NCBI RefSeq assembly: GCF_022023855.1 | Contig: NZ_CP059453.1 | Coordinates: 436,001-500,000 of the forward strand | Direction: 5' to 3' | DNA from: Azospirillum brasilense | GTDB taxonomy: Bacteria; Pseudomonadota; Alphaproteobacteria; Azospirillales; Azospirillaceae | Length of the DNA: 64,000 nt | Shown: positions 44,986-53,704 of the stretch, one piece after another | Position numbering within the stretch: the stretch's first letter is position 1 | How the letters are laid out: each line of letters begins with the position of its first letter | The notes under the pieces: generated by a model | The model's database searches: none | What the model saw: the letters and a program-made list of their open reading frames with translations, nothing else | Told to the model about the DNA's origin: nothing | Position numbers and translations under genes: made by a program

Positions 44986-45776
44986 GCACGCTCCAGGACT
45001 ATCGCCAGATCGTCCGCAACCAGGACCGCCACGACGCGATGATCCGCTCGCGCCCCGACGTGAAGCGCAACATCGCCTATTTCGAGGCCAACATCGGCAA
45101 GATCTCCAGCGCCGAGGAATTGCTGAAGGACGACAAACTCTACCGCTTCGTCATGGTGGCCTTCGACCTGGAAAGCCAGACCTACGCGCGTGCTCTCATC
45201 CGCAAGGTGCTGGACCAGGGGGTGAAGGACCCGGAGGCGCTGGCCAACCGCATGAACGACGCCAAGTTCAAGGAGATGGCCACCGTCCTGTCCTTCAAGG
45301 AGACGGGCGGCGCCACGCTGAAGGAGCCGGCGATCGTCAAGGCCATCGTCGACCGTTACGTCGACGTGTCGCTGGAGGTGAAGGCGGAGGAGAGCAATCC
45401 GGCAGTCCGTCTGGCGCTCTACTTCGACCGCAAGGCGCCGCGCATCACCAACTGGTATCAGGTGATGGCCGACCGCGCGCTCCAGAAGGTGGTCTTCACT
45501 GCGCTCGACATTCCCGAGCAGTCGGCGCTGGGCGACCTCGACCGGCTGGTCGACAAGCTGAAGAAGCGCTTCGACATCGCCGACTTCAAGGATCCGGCCA
45601 AGCTCGGGAAGTTCCTGGACCGCTTCTCGGCCATGTACGACCTGAAGAACGGCGGGCCCGCCGGGGCCTCCACAAATCTCCCCTACATCGGGCCGATCAA
45701 CAGCCGCGGACGCTCCTCGATCATCGCCATCGACCCGTCCATCACCATGTCGCTGCTGAACTTCCCGCGCTTCTGA
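44982..45776 (+). CDS. DUF1217 flagellar protein
   Basis: 264 residues. Helical DUF1217 features: VKRNIAYFEANIGKISSAEE, LLKDDKLYRFVMVAFDLESQ, KVLDQGVKDPEALANRMNDA, and the mirrored second half (NPAVRLALYFDRKAPRITNW). The family is found almost only in alphaproteobacterial flagellar clusters; its exact role is not settled. It overlaps the FlaG-like gene by four bases. Confidence 0.85.
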   Translation: MSTLQDYRQIVRNQDRHDAMIRSRPDVKRNIAYFEANIGKISSAEELLKDDKLYRFVMVAFDLESQTYARALIRKVLDQGVKDPEALANRMNDAKFKEMATVLSFKETGGATLKEPAIVKAIVDRYVDVSLEVKAEESNPAVRLALYFDRKAPRITNWYQVMADRALQKVVFTALDIPEQSALGDLDRLVDKLKKRFDIADFKDPAKLGKFLDRFSAMYDLKNGGPAGASTNLPYIGPINSRGRSSIIAIDPSITMSLLNFPRF

Positions 45777-45816
45777 GCGGCGGCGTTCCGGCAGGCCGAA
45801 TTTCGGGAGATTGGCT

Positions 45817-46899
45817 GTGCAGCCGAGCCGACAGGCCAGGCCGCCGGGCACTTGGCCGCACGTCGTGGCCCTGCTGCCCGGCCCGGACGACCGGGACGAG
45901 GACACCGCCCGCGACTCCCTTCATATCCTGCCGATGACCATCCTGCCGCTGGAGACTCCGGGCCTGCGCCGGGCGCGGCTGATCAAGAACGTCCGGCTCC
46001 AGACGGTGGTGGAGCTGTTCAACGACGTCCACGCCGGCAGCGGGCAGGTGGTGCCCAGCCAGTTGCCGCTGCATTTCGGCAACCGTTCGCCCGAACTGGA
46101 CCGCGACCTGCTGATGATCGGGCAGATCGCCCAGGCCGCCAGCTTCGACGTCTATTCCCTGCGCATCGAGCTGCGCCGCCTGAAGATCGCGGTGGACGAG
46201 CACGCCGCCCTGCGCCTGTCGCAGCGCCGGAAGGACCAGCTCACCCGCTACATGCGCGTCTTCACCCGCCCGCTGATCGAAAGCGTCTACGGCAGCGACG
46301 ATGTGCAGGTGCAGAATGTCGAGGACCTGATCCGCCTGTTCGCCGAACCCGATCTGGCGGAGGTGCGCCGCCGGCTGACCATGATGGCCGACCGGCTGGA
46401 CATCGCCATGGCCGACATCCCGGCCTTCCTGGAGGAATACGGCGACATCTTCCTGTCGCTGGCCTATTTCAAGCAGTGCCTGGACGAGATCGTCCCCGAC
46501 GTGCAAGCCTTCCTGGCCTGGATGGACGCGGTGCGCGGCTTCAGCGAGGTCCGCCGCGACGCCCGCCACTCCCGGATGCTGGACGAGGTGGGGCGCGACC
46601 TGACGGAGATCGCCGCCTCGATCACTGGGCGGTTCGAGAGCTTCGACAACCGCTCCAAGGACTTCTGGCGCAACATCAACGCCCAGAGCTTTCGCAGCAT
46701 CCGCGACCTGATCACCAACCACCACGTCACCATCGGCGGGGTGCTGTGCGGGCTGGCGGTGAAGATGGCCCTTTGGAAGGCCCGTTTCTCCAGCGGCGGC
46801 GGCCCGGTCCGCCGGCTGGAGTTCATCCGCTCCGAAATCCTGCCGGGCCTGTCGCACATCCGCTCCCTGGAACGCTCGGCGCGGAGCGGGGGGCGGTAA
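45817..46899 (+). CDS. Conserved unknown protein of the flagellar locus
   Basis: 360 residues from GTG 45817, preceded by GGGAGA at a good distance; TTG 45811 is too close to that site. No family was recognised. It is largely alpha-helical and charged, without signal peptide or clear membrane helix apart from a weak hydrophobic stretch (TIGGVLCGLAVKMALWKA near 310). The early region (TILPLETPGLRRARLIKNVR) is followed by long helices with many Arg/Asp. It follows the DUF1217 gene by 40 bases on the same strand, so a cytoplasmic role linked to flagella is likely. Confidence 0.7.
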   Translation: MQPSRQARPPGTWPHVVALLPGPDDRDEDTARDSLHILPMTILPLETPGLRRARLIKNVRLQTVVELFNDVHAGSGQVVPSQLPLHFGNRSPELDRDLLMIGQIAQAASFDVYSLRIELRRLKIAVDEHAALRLSQRRKDQLTRYMRVFTRPLIESVYGSDDVQVQNVEDLIRLFAEPDLAEVRRRLTMMADRLDIAMADIPAFLEEYGDIFLSLAYFKQCLDEIVPDVQAFLAWMDAVRGFSEVRRDARHSRMLDEVGRDLTEIAASITGRFESFDNRSKDFWRNINAQSFRSIRDLITNHHVTIGGVLCGLAVKMALWKARFSSGGGPVRRLEFIRSEILPGLSHIRSLERSARSGGR

Positions 46900-46923
46900 G
46901 GCCCCCGGCATTCCACAGACCTC

Positions 46924-48111
46924 CTACCGGCGCCGTGCGGCGAGCTGCAGGGCGGTGGCCGCCGCGGCGACGGCGATGCCCAGACCGGTCACCGCGGTCC
47001 AGCCCCCGGAGTTCCAGGCCAGCGTTGCCGCACTCGACCCCAGCGCGCCGCCCAGGAACATGCCGCCCATGAAGATGGTGTTCAACCGGGCGCGGGCTTC
47101 GGGACGCAGGGCGTAGACGATGTGCTGGTTCGACACCAGGGCCGCCTGGACCGCGAAGTCGAGCAGAATCACCCCGGCGACCAGACCGGCGACCGACGTC
47201 CATAGCCCGAACAGCAGCCAGGACGCGAGCGTCAGCAGCGTGCCCAGCAGGATCACCCGGTGCGGCCCGCTGCGGTCGGCGATCCGCCCGGCCATCGGAG
47301 CGGCCAGGATGCCGACCGCGCCGACGATGCCGAACAGCCCCGCGGCGTCGGCGCCCAGGCCGAAGCGCGGCTCGGCCAGACGCAGCGCCAGGATGGTCCA
47401 GAAGGTGGTGAAGGCGGCGAACAGCAGCCCCTGGGTGACCGCGGCCAGCCGCAGGGCCGGGAACTCCCGCCACAGATGGACCAGCGAACGCATCAGCGCC
47501 GGGTAACGCAAGGACGCGTTCGGGTGGCTGCGCGGCAGCATGACGGCCATCAGCGCGGCCGCGGCCAGCGCCAGCGGCACGGCCAGCCAGAACATGGCGC
47601 GCCAGCCCTCGTGCGTCCCGACGAAGCCGGCCAGCGTGCGGCTCAGCAGGATGCCGGTCAGAACCCCCGACATGACGGTTCCCACCGCCGCCCCGCGCCG
47701 TTGCGGCGAGGCGAGATGGGCGGCGAAGGGGACGATCTGCTGCGCCACCGTCGCCGAGACGCCGAGCAGCAGCGAGGCGGCGACCAGCAGGGCCGGACCC
47801 TGCGCCAGCGCCGTCGCGACCAGCGCCGCGGCGAGCAGCAGAAACTGCCCGACGATCAGCCGCCGCCGCTCCACCAGATCGCCCAGCGGCACCAGCAGGA
47901 GCAGGCCGGCGGCGTAGCCCAGTTGCGTGGCGGTCGGGATCATGCCGGTCAGCGGGCCGGGCAGGTCGCCTTCGATCAGGCCCAGCATGGGCTGGTTGTA
48001 ATAGATGTTCGCGACGGCCAGCCCCGCGGCGGTCGCCATGGCGAAGGTCAGTCCGCGACCGAGCCGGGTCTGTTCCGGTGCGTGGGAGGACACTGTGTCG
48101 GCGATGCTCAT
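46924..48111 (-). CDS. MFS transporter
   Basis: 395 residues from ATG 48111, twelve hydrophobic helices. Typical drug/sugar efflux MFS features: AVANIYYNQPMLGLIEGDL, the loop motif GDLVERRRLI, and the second-half GRIADRSGPHRVI. It probably exports a small compound. The LysR gene is divergent across a gap with repeat A copy 3, the usual layout for regulator and target. Confidence 0.9.
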   Translation of the reverse strand: MSIADTVSSHAPEQTRLGRGLTFAMATAAGLAVANIYYNQPMLGLIEGDLPGPLTGMIPTATQLGYAAGLLLLVPLGDLVERRRLIVGQFLLLAAALVATALAQGPALLVAASLLLGVSATVAQQIVPFAAHLASPQRRGAAVGTVMSGVLTGILLSRTLAGFVGTHEGWRAMFWLAVPLALAAAALMAVMLPRSHPNASLRYPALMRSLVHLWREFPALRLAAVTQGLLFAAFTTFWTILALRLAEPRFGLGADAAGLFGIVGAVGILAAPMAGRIADRSGPHRVILLGTLLTLASWLLFGLWTSVAGLVAGVILLDFAVQAALVSNQHIVYALRPEARARLNTIFMGGMFLGGALGSSAATLAWNSGGWTAVTGLGIAVAAAATALQLAARRR

Positions 48112-48134
48112 AATCCACGATCCTTTCCCAAGAT

Positions 48135-48253
48135 CCCCTCTCCCCTCTAGGGAAAGGGTTAGGGTGAGGGGGTTGCGCTTGTGCCGGACGTAGCGCCGTG
48201 GCGGGACCCCCTCACCGGCCCTCCGGGCCACCCTCTCCCCAGAGGGGAGAGGG
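48135..48253. repeat. Intergenic palindromic repeat family A, copy 3 (inverted)
   Basis: CCCCTCTCCCCTCTAGGGAA at the left, GGGGTTGCGCTTGTGCCGGA in the core, and CCCTCTCCCCAGAGGGGAGA at the right. It is the reverse complement arrangement of copy 2 and lies in the divergent promoter region between the MFS and LysR genes. Confidence 0.85.
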
Positions 48254-48356
48254 CTACTGAGCCCAAGGCGATGATTTCTGAAACGGACCCTATCGCACTT
48301 TCACAATCCGCATCAGTCATGCAGAATGAAGGGCCTGCGTATCGGAACATGAAGCA

Positions 48357-49229
48357 ATGGATCTCGCCGGACTCGCCGTTCTGGTGGAAGCCGCCCAAGC
48401 CGGCAGCTTGGCCAGCGCGGCGCGGCGGCTGGGCATCTCGCCGCTGATGGCGACCCGGCGGCTGGCCGCGCTGGAGGACGTCCTGGGCGCGCGGCTCATG
48501 CAGCGGACCACCCGCTCCCTCGCGCTGACGCCGGAGGGGGAGGCGATGCTGCCCTTCGCCCAGGCGATGCTGGAGAACGAGGCGGCAGCGCGGGCCAGCG
48601 TCCGACCGTCCTCCGCCGGGGCGTCGGGGCTGCTGCGGCTGACCGCCTCAGCCGCCTTCGGGCGCAAGGTGGTGGTGCCGGTGGTCGCGGAGTTTCTGAC
48701 GGACAACCCGCAGGTCTCGGTCGATCTGCTGCTGACCGACACGGTGGTGGACATCGTCGGGCAGGGGATCGACCTCGCCATCCGCATCGCCCATCTGAAG
48801 GACAGCGCGCTGATCGCGCGGCGGCTGGCCGACAACCCGCGGGGCCTCTATGCCACGCCCGGCTATCTGGCGGCCCGCGGCGCCCCCGCCGCCGTCGCGG
48901 ATCTGGCGGAACACGAGTGCCTGTGCCTGTCCGGCACGACCCATTGGAGCTTCGTGGGGGACGGGCGGGAGCGGCGCATCCGGGTGCGCGGCCGCTTCAC
49001 CGCCAACTCCATCGAGGGGTTGCGGGACATCTGCCTCGCCGGGCTTGGCATCGCCGTCCTGTCCGAGTGGGACGTGCGGGAGGAGGCGGCGCGCGGCGCG
49101 CTGGTCGCGCTCCGCCTCTGCGATGGCGAGCTTGAGCCGCTGGCGGTGTGGGGCGTCCACCCCTCGGCGCGCTTCGTGCCGCCGAAGGTGCGGCTGTTCA
49201 TGGACGCGCTGGCGAAGGCGTTGCGCTGA
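48357..49229 (+). CDS. LysR-family transcriptional regulator
   Basis: 290 residues. Winged helix-turn-helix at 1-60 (AQAGSLASAARRLGISPLMA, then TRRLAALEDVLGARLMQRTT). The substrate-binding domain includes VSVDLLLTDTVVDIVGQGID and SIEGLRDICLAGLGIAVLSE. The type is close to the CrgA-like group. It likely controls the divergent MFS gene. Confidence 0.92.
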   Translation: MDLAGLAVLVEAAQAGSLASAARRLGISPLMATRRLAALEDVLGARLMQRTTRSLALTPEGEAMLPFAQAMLENEAAARASVRPSSAGASGLLRLTASAAFGRKVVVPVVAEFLTDNPQVSVDLLLTDTVVDIVGQGIDLAIRIAHLKDSALIARRLADNPRGLYATPGYLAARGAPAAVADLAEHECLCLSGTTHWSFVGDGRERRIRVRGRFTANSIEGLRDICLAGLGIAVLSEWDVREEAARGALVALRLCDGELEPLAVWGVHPSARFVPPKVRLFMDALAKALR

Positions 49230-49235
49230 ACCGGG

Positions 49236-49835
49236 TCAGAGTCGGACGGCCGGGCGGTCCGCCGGTTGGGTGGCATGCAGTTCGTAGAGCTTCGCGAGGA
49301 TTTGCGGGGCGGGCTGCTCCGCCTTGGGCGCTGGTGCGTCCGCCGCGGCGTCGGTGCTCGGCGCCTTGCGGGAAAGCGCTTCCGCCAGCACGGCGGGGGA
49401 CGGGCGATGGTCCGCCGGCGGCTCTTGCGCCGGACCGGCGAGGAAGGGCAGGGGTGGCGCGTTGGCCGGTGCGTCCTTCGCCGGGCTTGTCGTCTCCTCG
49501 GCGCCGCCCTCCGCCAGGGCGACGAGGTGGCCCAGCGGGTCATCGCCGGTCACCGCCTCGAAGGCGGCCATGGCGGCGCTGCCCAGCAGGCCGACGGGGC
49601 CGCCGAACAGGAAGCCGCCGGCCAGCCGCGCCGGCAGGCCGATATCGTCGCCGGTGGCATGGCGGTAGACCTGCGATACCCCCGGCAGGTGTTGCAGCGG
49701 ATTTACCGCGTCCAGCAGGTCCCCGAAATCCAGGCTGAGGTCCGTCGCCTCCTGTTTGGTCGGGGCCTTCACGGCGTCCCGTGCGGCGGTGGTCGGGGCA
49801 AGCGCGCGGGCGGCGAGCGCGGTGGCGTTGGTCAT
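49236..49835 (-). CDS. Conserved unknown protein coupled to fliI
   Basis: 199 residues. A conserved-looking core about 30-95 reads DLLDAVNPLQHLPGVSQVYR, then TGDDIGLPARLAGGFLFGGP and a Gly/Ala hydrophobic patch. The rest is a Pro/Ala-rich, probably disordered tail ending with a short helix (QILAKLYELHATQ). No enzyme motif seen. The four-base overlap with fliI implies a flagellar function, perhaps an export or basal-body accessory factor. Confidence 0.7.
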   Translation of the reverse strand: MTNATALAARALAPTTAARDAVKAPTKQEATDLSLDFGDLLDAVNPLQHLPGVSQVYRHATGDDIGLPARLAGGFLFGGPVGLLGSAAMAAFEAVTGDDPLGHLVALAEGGAEETTSPAKDAPANAPPLPFLAGPAQEPPADHRPSPAVLAEALSRKAPSTDAAADAPAPKAEQPAPQILAKLYELHATQPADRPAVRL

Positions 49836-51172
49836 GGCGTGGCTCCGGCGGGAACGGCGAGGATGCGGTCGAGGATGCGGAAGGAGTCGAGGGACGGCGT
49901 GGCATCGTCCTTGCCCTGGCGCAGGAACTCCTCCAGCGCCGGGTTCAGCGCGACGGCGTCGTCCACCTCCGCGTCGGTGCCCTGCTTGTAGGCGCCGATG
50001 CGCACCAGCTCCCGCATGTTGTCGTAGGTGGCGGCGAGGCTCCGCGCGCGGCGCAGCAGGGCGTTCTGCTCCGCCGTGTGGCAGCCGGGAAGCAGGCGCG
50101 ACACGCTGCGCAGCACGTTGACGGCGGGGTAGCGCCCCTGCTCGGCGATGCGGCGGTCCAGAACGACGTGGCCGTCCAGGATGCCGCGCACCGCGTCGGC
50201 GATGGGCTCGTCATGGTCGTCGCCGTCCACCAGCACGGTGAAGATGCCGGTGATGTCGCCCTGACCCTCCTGCCCCGGCCCGGCGCGCTCCATCAGCTTG
50301 GGCAGTTCGGCGAAGACGCTGGGCGGGTAGCTCTTGGCGGTCGGCGGCTCCCCGGCGGCCAGCCCGATCTCGCGCTGGGCCATGGCGAAGCGCGTCACGC
50401 TGTCGATGAGGCAGAGGACGTGCAGGCCGCGGTCGCGCAACTCCTCCGCCACGGTCAGGCAGAGATGGGCGGCCTGCCGGCGCATCAGCGGCGGCTCGTC
50501 CGAGGTGGCGACGACGATGACGGAGCGGGCGAGGCCGTCCGCCCCCAGATCGTCCTGGATGAACTCCTGCACCTCGCGCCCGCGCTCACCGACCAGCCCG
50601 ATCACGATGGCGTCGGCCCCGGCGTGGCGGGCGACCATCGACAGCAAGGTCGACTTGCCGACACCCGACCCGGCGAAGACGCCCATGCGCTGGCCGCGGC
50701 AAATGGGCGTGAAGACATCGATGGCGCGCACGCCGGTGTCCATCTTCGCCCCCACTCGGCGGCGGGCGTAGGCCGGCGGCGGGGCGGCGCGCAGCGAGCG
50801 GGCGTGATGGCCGTTGCGCAAGGGGCCGCGCCCGTCGATCGGCTCCCCCAGCGCGTTGACCACGCGGCCCAGCCAGCCGGGGCCGGGGCGCAGCGTGAAG
50901 GCGGTGTCGTCGGTAACGGCGGCGCATCCCTCCGCCACGCCGTCGAGGTTGTCGAAGGCCATCAGCAGCGTGCGGCCCTGGCGGAAGCCGATGGTCTCGC
51001 ACAGCAGCCGCTGGCCGCGCGCCGTCTCCGCCCAGCATTTGTCGCCCACCGCCAGGACGCGGCGCAGCCCCTCCACCTCCAGCGTCATGCCGGTGGCGCT
51101 GCGGATCTCGCCGCGCCAGGATCGGGTCGGCATCCGCTCGATCTCGGACAGAAGGTTGGAAAGCACGCGCAT
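49832..51172 (-). CDS. fliI: Flagellum-specific ATP synthase FliI
   Basis: 446 residues, the family length. F1-beta-like export ATPase: Walker A GSGVGKST (168-175), GLVGERGREVQEF, Walker B region LHVLCLIDSVTRFAMAQREI, and the ATP synthase alpha/beta signature PAVNVLRSVSRLLP. It energises flagellar type III export. Divergent from flgB. FliH and FliJ are not beside it. Confidence 0.95.
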   Translation of the reverse strand: MRVLSNLLSEIERMPTRSWRGEIRSATGMTLEVEGLRRVLAVGDKCWAETARGQRLLCETIGFRQGRTLLMAFDNLDGVAEGCAAVTDDTAFTLRPGPGWLGRVVNALGEPIDGRGPLRNGHHARSLRAAPPPAYARRRVGAKMDTGVRAIDVFTPICRGQRMGVFAGSGVGKSTLLSMVARHAGADAIVIGLVGERGREVQEFIQDDLGADGLARSVIVVATSDEPPLMRRQAAHLCLTVAEELRDRGLHVLCLIDSVTRFAMAQREIGLAAGEPPTAKSYPPSVFAELPKLMERAGPGQEGQGDITGIFTVLVDGDDHDEPIADAVRGILDGHVVLDRRIAEQGRYPAVNVLRSVSRLLPGCHTAEQNALLRRARSLAATYDNMRELVRIGAYKQGTDAEVDDAVALNPALEEFLRQGKDDATPSLDSFRILDRILAVPAGATP

Positions 51173-51221
51173 CGCCGGGACGTCTCCGCCGTGTCGGAAT
51201 GCGGTGATCCTGACACGAGGA

Positions 51222-51242
51222 TTTTAAATCCGGTTTTAAACG
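51222..51242. promoter_or_regulatory. Candidate regulator site between fliI and flgB
   Basis: Direct repeat TTTTAAA-TCCGG-TTTTAAA (51222-51240), period 12, followed by CG. The right half TCCGGTTTTAAACG matches the flagellin upstream site TCCGGTTTAAACGG. Tandem direct repeats are how OmpR-type winged-helix proteins usually bind. Confidence 0.4.
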
Positions 51243-51297
51243 CCGGGAGTCATCTTGGTCCTGCCTTGCTTTCCGGCTTTGCGATAGGGCCGTTCCA

Positions 51298-51690
51298 ATG
51301 GATTTTAGCAATATTTCGGTGTTTCGGCTGACCGGCGCGCGCCTCGATTACTTGGCGGAGCGGCAGAAGCTGATCGCCGCCAACGTCGTGAATGCCAACA
51401 CGCCCGGCTACCAGCCGAAGGACCTGAAGCCCTTCGCGGCGCTGATGGACGGCCCGCAGACGGTGGCGCCCGTGCTCACCTCGCCCATGCACCTGACCGG
51501 CTTCAACCCGTCCGGCGCGGTGCAGGAGGCGCGCAAGCCCGATCAGTGGGAAACCACGCCGGACGGCAACGCCGTGTCGCTGGAGCAGGAGATGACCAAG
51601 GGCAGCGAGACGCGCGACGCCTTCGCCCTGACCGCCGGCCTGTTCCAGCGCAACCTGCAGATCCTGCGCGCCGCCTGGCGCGCCGGCTGA
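51298..51690 (+). CDS. flgB: Flagellar basal-body rod protein FlgB
   Basis: 130 residues. Rod-protein N-terminus LDYLAERQKLIAANVVNANT (the NxxNxxTPGY-type motif continues as PGYQPKD). The C-terminal helix LFQRNLQILRAAWRAG is as expected. First gene of the rod and export operon; starts with ATG 51298. Confidence 0.93.
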   Translation: MDFSNISVFRLTGARLDYLAERQKLIAANVVNANTPGYQPKDLKPFAALMDGPQTVAPVLTSPMHLTGFNPSGAVQEARKPDQWETTPDGNAVSLEQEMTKGSETRDAFALTAGLFQRNLQILRAAWRAG

Positions 51691-51710
51691 CGACTTCGGA
51701 GTCCCCTCCC

Positions 51711-52130
51711 ATGCTCACCGATCCCCTCGCCGCGACGATGCGGATCGCCAGTTCGGGCCTGCAGGCGCAGGGCACCCGGCTGCGCGTGGTCGCTGAAAAT
51801 ATTGCCAATTCCGACTCCACCGCCATGACCGCGGGCGGCGATCCCTACCGCCGCAAGACTGTCTCCTTTGCCACCACGATGGACCGCGCCGCCGGTTCGG
51901 AGATCGTGAAGGTCAAGCAGATCGGCCGCGACCGCAGCGACTTCCAGCTCGTCTACGAGCCCTCGCACCCCGCCGCCGACGAGAAGGGCTACGTCAAGCG
52001 CCCGAACGTCCAGCCGCTGATCGAGATGATGGACATGCGCGAGGCCAGCCGCTCCTTCGAGGCGAGCGTCAACGTCATCGAGCAGTCGCGGACCATGATG
52101 AGCCGCATGATCGACCTTCTGCGCGGCTGA
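51711..52130 (+). CDS. flgC: Flagellar basal-body rod protein FlgC
   Basis: 139 residues from ATG 51711. Rod motif RLRVVAENIANSDS at the N-terminus, then the PYRRKTVSF segment, GYVKRPNVQPLIEMMDMREA, and the C-terminal helix ASVNVIEQSRTMMSRMIDLL. Lies 20 bases after flgB. Confidence 0.95.
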   Translation: MLTDPLAATMRIASSGLQAQGTRLRVVAENIANSDSTAMTAGGDPYRRKTVSFATTMDRAAGSEIVKVKQIGRDRSDFQLVYEPSHPAADEKGYVKRPNVQPLIEMMDMREASRSFEASVNVIEQSRTMMSRMIDLLRG

Positions 52131-52144
52131 GGAGACCCAAGAGC

Positions 52145-52507
52145 ATGATCGAACCCATCGGCCGCGCCGCCGCCGCCTACGGCCTCCACCGCGCGCCCCT
52201 GGCCCAGCCGGCGCCCGCCGCGTCGCTCGCCACGCCTCCTGCGGCTGCTGCTGTGGCGTCGCCGTCCGCCGAGACAGCGGCGTCGGCGGAAAGCAGCTTC
52301 GGCGCCTTCCTCGACCGTCAGGTGTCGCAGGCGGTGGAGACGCTGAACGAGGGCGAGCGGATGTCCGTCGCCGCCGTCGCCGGCAAGGCCGGCACGCACG
52401 AGGTCGTGCGCTCCGTGCTCGCCGCCGAGATGACCGTGCAGACGGTCGTGTCGATCCGCGACCGCATGGTGCAGGCCTATCAGGACGTCATGCGGATGGC
52501 GATTTGA
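52145..52507 (+). CDS. fliE: Flagellar hook-basal body protein FliE
   Basis: 120 residues. An Ala/Pro-rich N-terminus is followed by the conserved FliE part: FGAFLDRQVSQAVETLNEGE and AEMTVQTVVSIRDRMVQAYQ. FliE joins the MS ring to the rod. It starts 14 bases after flgC. Confidence 0.92.
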   Translation: MIEPIGRAAAAYGLHRAPLAQPAPAASLATPPAAAAVASPSAETAASAESSFGAFLDRQVSQAVETLNEGERMSVAAVAGKAGTHEVVRSVLAAEMTVQTVVSIRDRMVQAYQDVMRMAI

Positions 52508-52532
52508 GCTGTGCGGTGGTTGGAGCGTTATC

Positions 52533-52634
52533 GCCCCCACCCTAACCCTCCCCCGCTTCGCAGGGGAGGGGATGAACTCCCTCTCCTGCGAAGCGGGGGA
52601 GGGAAGGGGTCCGCGAAGCGGGAAGGGTGGGGGC
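52533..52634. repeat. Intergenic palindromic repeat family B, copy 3
   Basis: Outer arms GCCCCCACCCTAACCCTCCC and GGGTGGGGGC enclose CCCGCTTCGCAGGGGAGGGG and its complement-like CCCTCTCCTGCGAAGCGGGG. It sits inside the flagellar operon between fliE and fliQ, so it is transcribed and should fold in the mRNA. Confidence 0.85.
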
Positions 52635-52658
52635 AACACGCTCCCCCAGGAGAACCCC

Positions 52659-52925
52659 ATGAACGAAGCCGACGTGCTGGAAGTCCTGCGCACGGGCATC
52701 TGGACGATGCTGCTGATCGCCGCGCCGCCGCTGGTCATCGCGGTCCTGGTGGGCGTGGCGATCTCGCTGATCCAGGCGCTGACCCAGGTGCAGGAGATGA
52801 CGCTGACCTTCGTGCCGAAGATCGTCGCCATCCTGGTCACCACCGTTCTGGCGCTGCCCTTCATGTACGGCGCCCTGACCACCTACGCCGACCGGCTGGG
52901 CAGCCTGATCGTCGCGGTGCGGTGA
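52659..52925 (+). CDS. fliQ: Flagellar export protein FliQ
   Basis: 88 residues from ATG 52659 (AGGAG upstream), the exact family length. Two helices: IWTMLLIAAPPLVIAVLVGV and PKIVAILVTTVLALPFM, with the family stretch ISLIQALTQVQEMTLTF between them. Component of the export gate; fliP is not in this operon. Confidence 0.95.
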   Translation: MNEADVLEVLRTGIWTMLLIAAPPLVIAVLVGVAISLIQALTQVQEMTLTFVPKIVAILVTTVLALPFMYGALTTYADRLGSLIVAVR

Positions 52926-52926
52926 C

Positions 52927-53697
52927 ATGCGCCGGCTGGCCGGACTGGCGGCGCTGCTCCTGGCCGGAACCGCAACCGCCGCGGACGTGAAGCCACCGGC
53001 CGCGCAGATCGGCACATGGTCCACCGCCCTCTACGCGCCGCGCGTCCTGCCCGCGCGCAGCCTGCCGCCGGAAGCCGCCTGCATCGACGCCATCCTGGCG
53101 GCGGAGCGCGAGGCGGGGGTGACCGACCACATGCTGCTCGCCATGGGCTTCACCGAGGCCGGGCGGATGACCGCCGACCGGCTGTTCACCGTCTGGCCCT
53201 GGACCGTCAACACCGAAGGCGCCTCCCACTACTTCCCGACGCGGGAGGAGGCCATCGCCTTCGTGCGCGCGGCGCAGGCGCGGGGCACGCGCTCCATCGA
53301 CGTCGGTTGCCTTCAGGTCAATCTGAAATGGCACCCCGACGCCTTCCCCGACCTGGAGACCGCCTTCGACCCGCGCGCCAACGCCCGTTACGCCGCGCGC
53401 TTTCTGGGCGACCTGCACCGCGCGCAGGGAACGCTGGACGCCGCCATCGCCCGCTACCACTCCGCCCAGTCGGAGCGCGGGACGGCCTACCGCGAGCGGG
53501 TCGGCGGCAACCGACGCTGGGTGGCCGGCGCCATGGATTACCTGAAGACGCTGGCCGCCGGTCCCCAAACCGCCGGCCCCCAAGCGGCTCCCGGCGCGCT
53601 GCCCGCCTGGGGCAAGGCGGAACTGAGCCGGCTGTCCTTCCTGTCCAGCCTCTACGCCAACGCGGTGGTGAAACCGCTGTTGCCGGCGGCGGAGTAG
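52927..53697 (+). CDS. Lytic transglycosylase (SLT domain) in the flagellar operon
   Basis: 256 residues with a signal peptide (LAGLAALLLAGTATAADV). The SLT core has catalytic Glu77 (MLLAMGFTEAGR), SIDVGCLQVNLKWHPDAF, and ARYAARFLGDLHRAQGTLDA, followed by IARYHSAQ. It should cut peptidoglycan in the periplasm for rod passage, replacing the muramidase domain absent from alphaproteobacterial FlgJ. It begins one base after the fliQ stop. Confidence 0.88.
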   Translation: MRRLAGLAALLLAGTATAADVKPPAAQIGTWSTALYAPRVLPARSLPPEAACIDAILAAEREAGVTDHMLLAMGFTEAGRMTADRLFTVWPWTVNTEGASHYFPTREEAIAFVRAAQARGTRSIDVGCLQVNLKWHPDAFPDLETAFDPRANARYAARFLGDLHRAQGTLDAAIARYHSAQSERGTAYRERVGGNRRWVAGAMDYLKTLAAGPQTAGPQAAPGALPAWGKAELSRLSFLSSLYANAVVKPLLPAAE

Positions 53698-53704
53698 CGC
53701 AGAC

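Noticed and set aside
51250..51275. Possible sigma-54 promoter (TTGGTCCTGCCTTGCTTT) before flgB
   Set aside because: GG and GC are nine bases apart rather than the required ten, and the -24 element lacks CAC.
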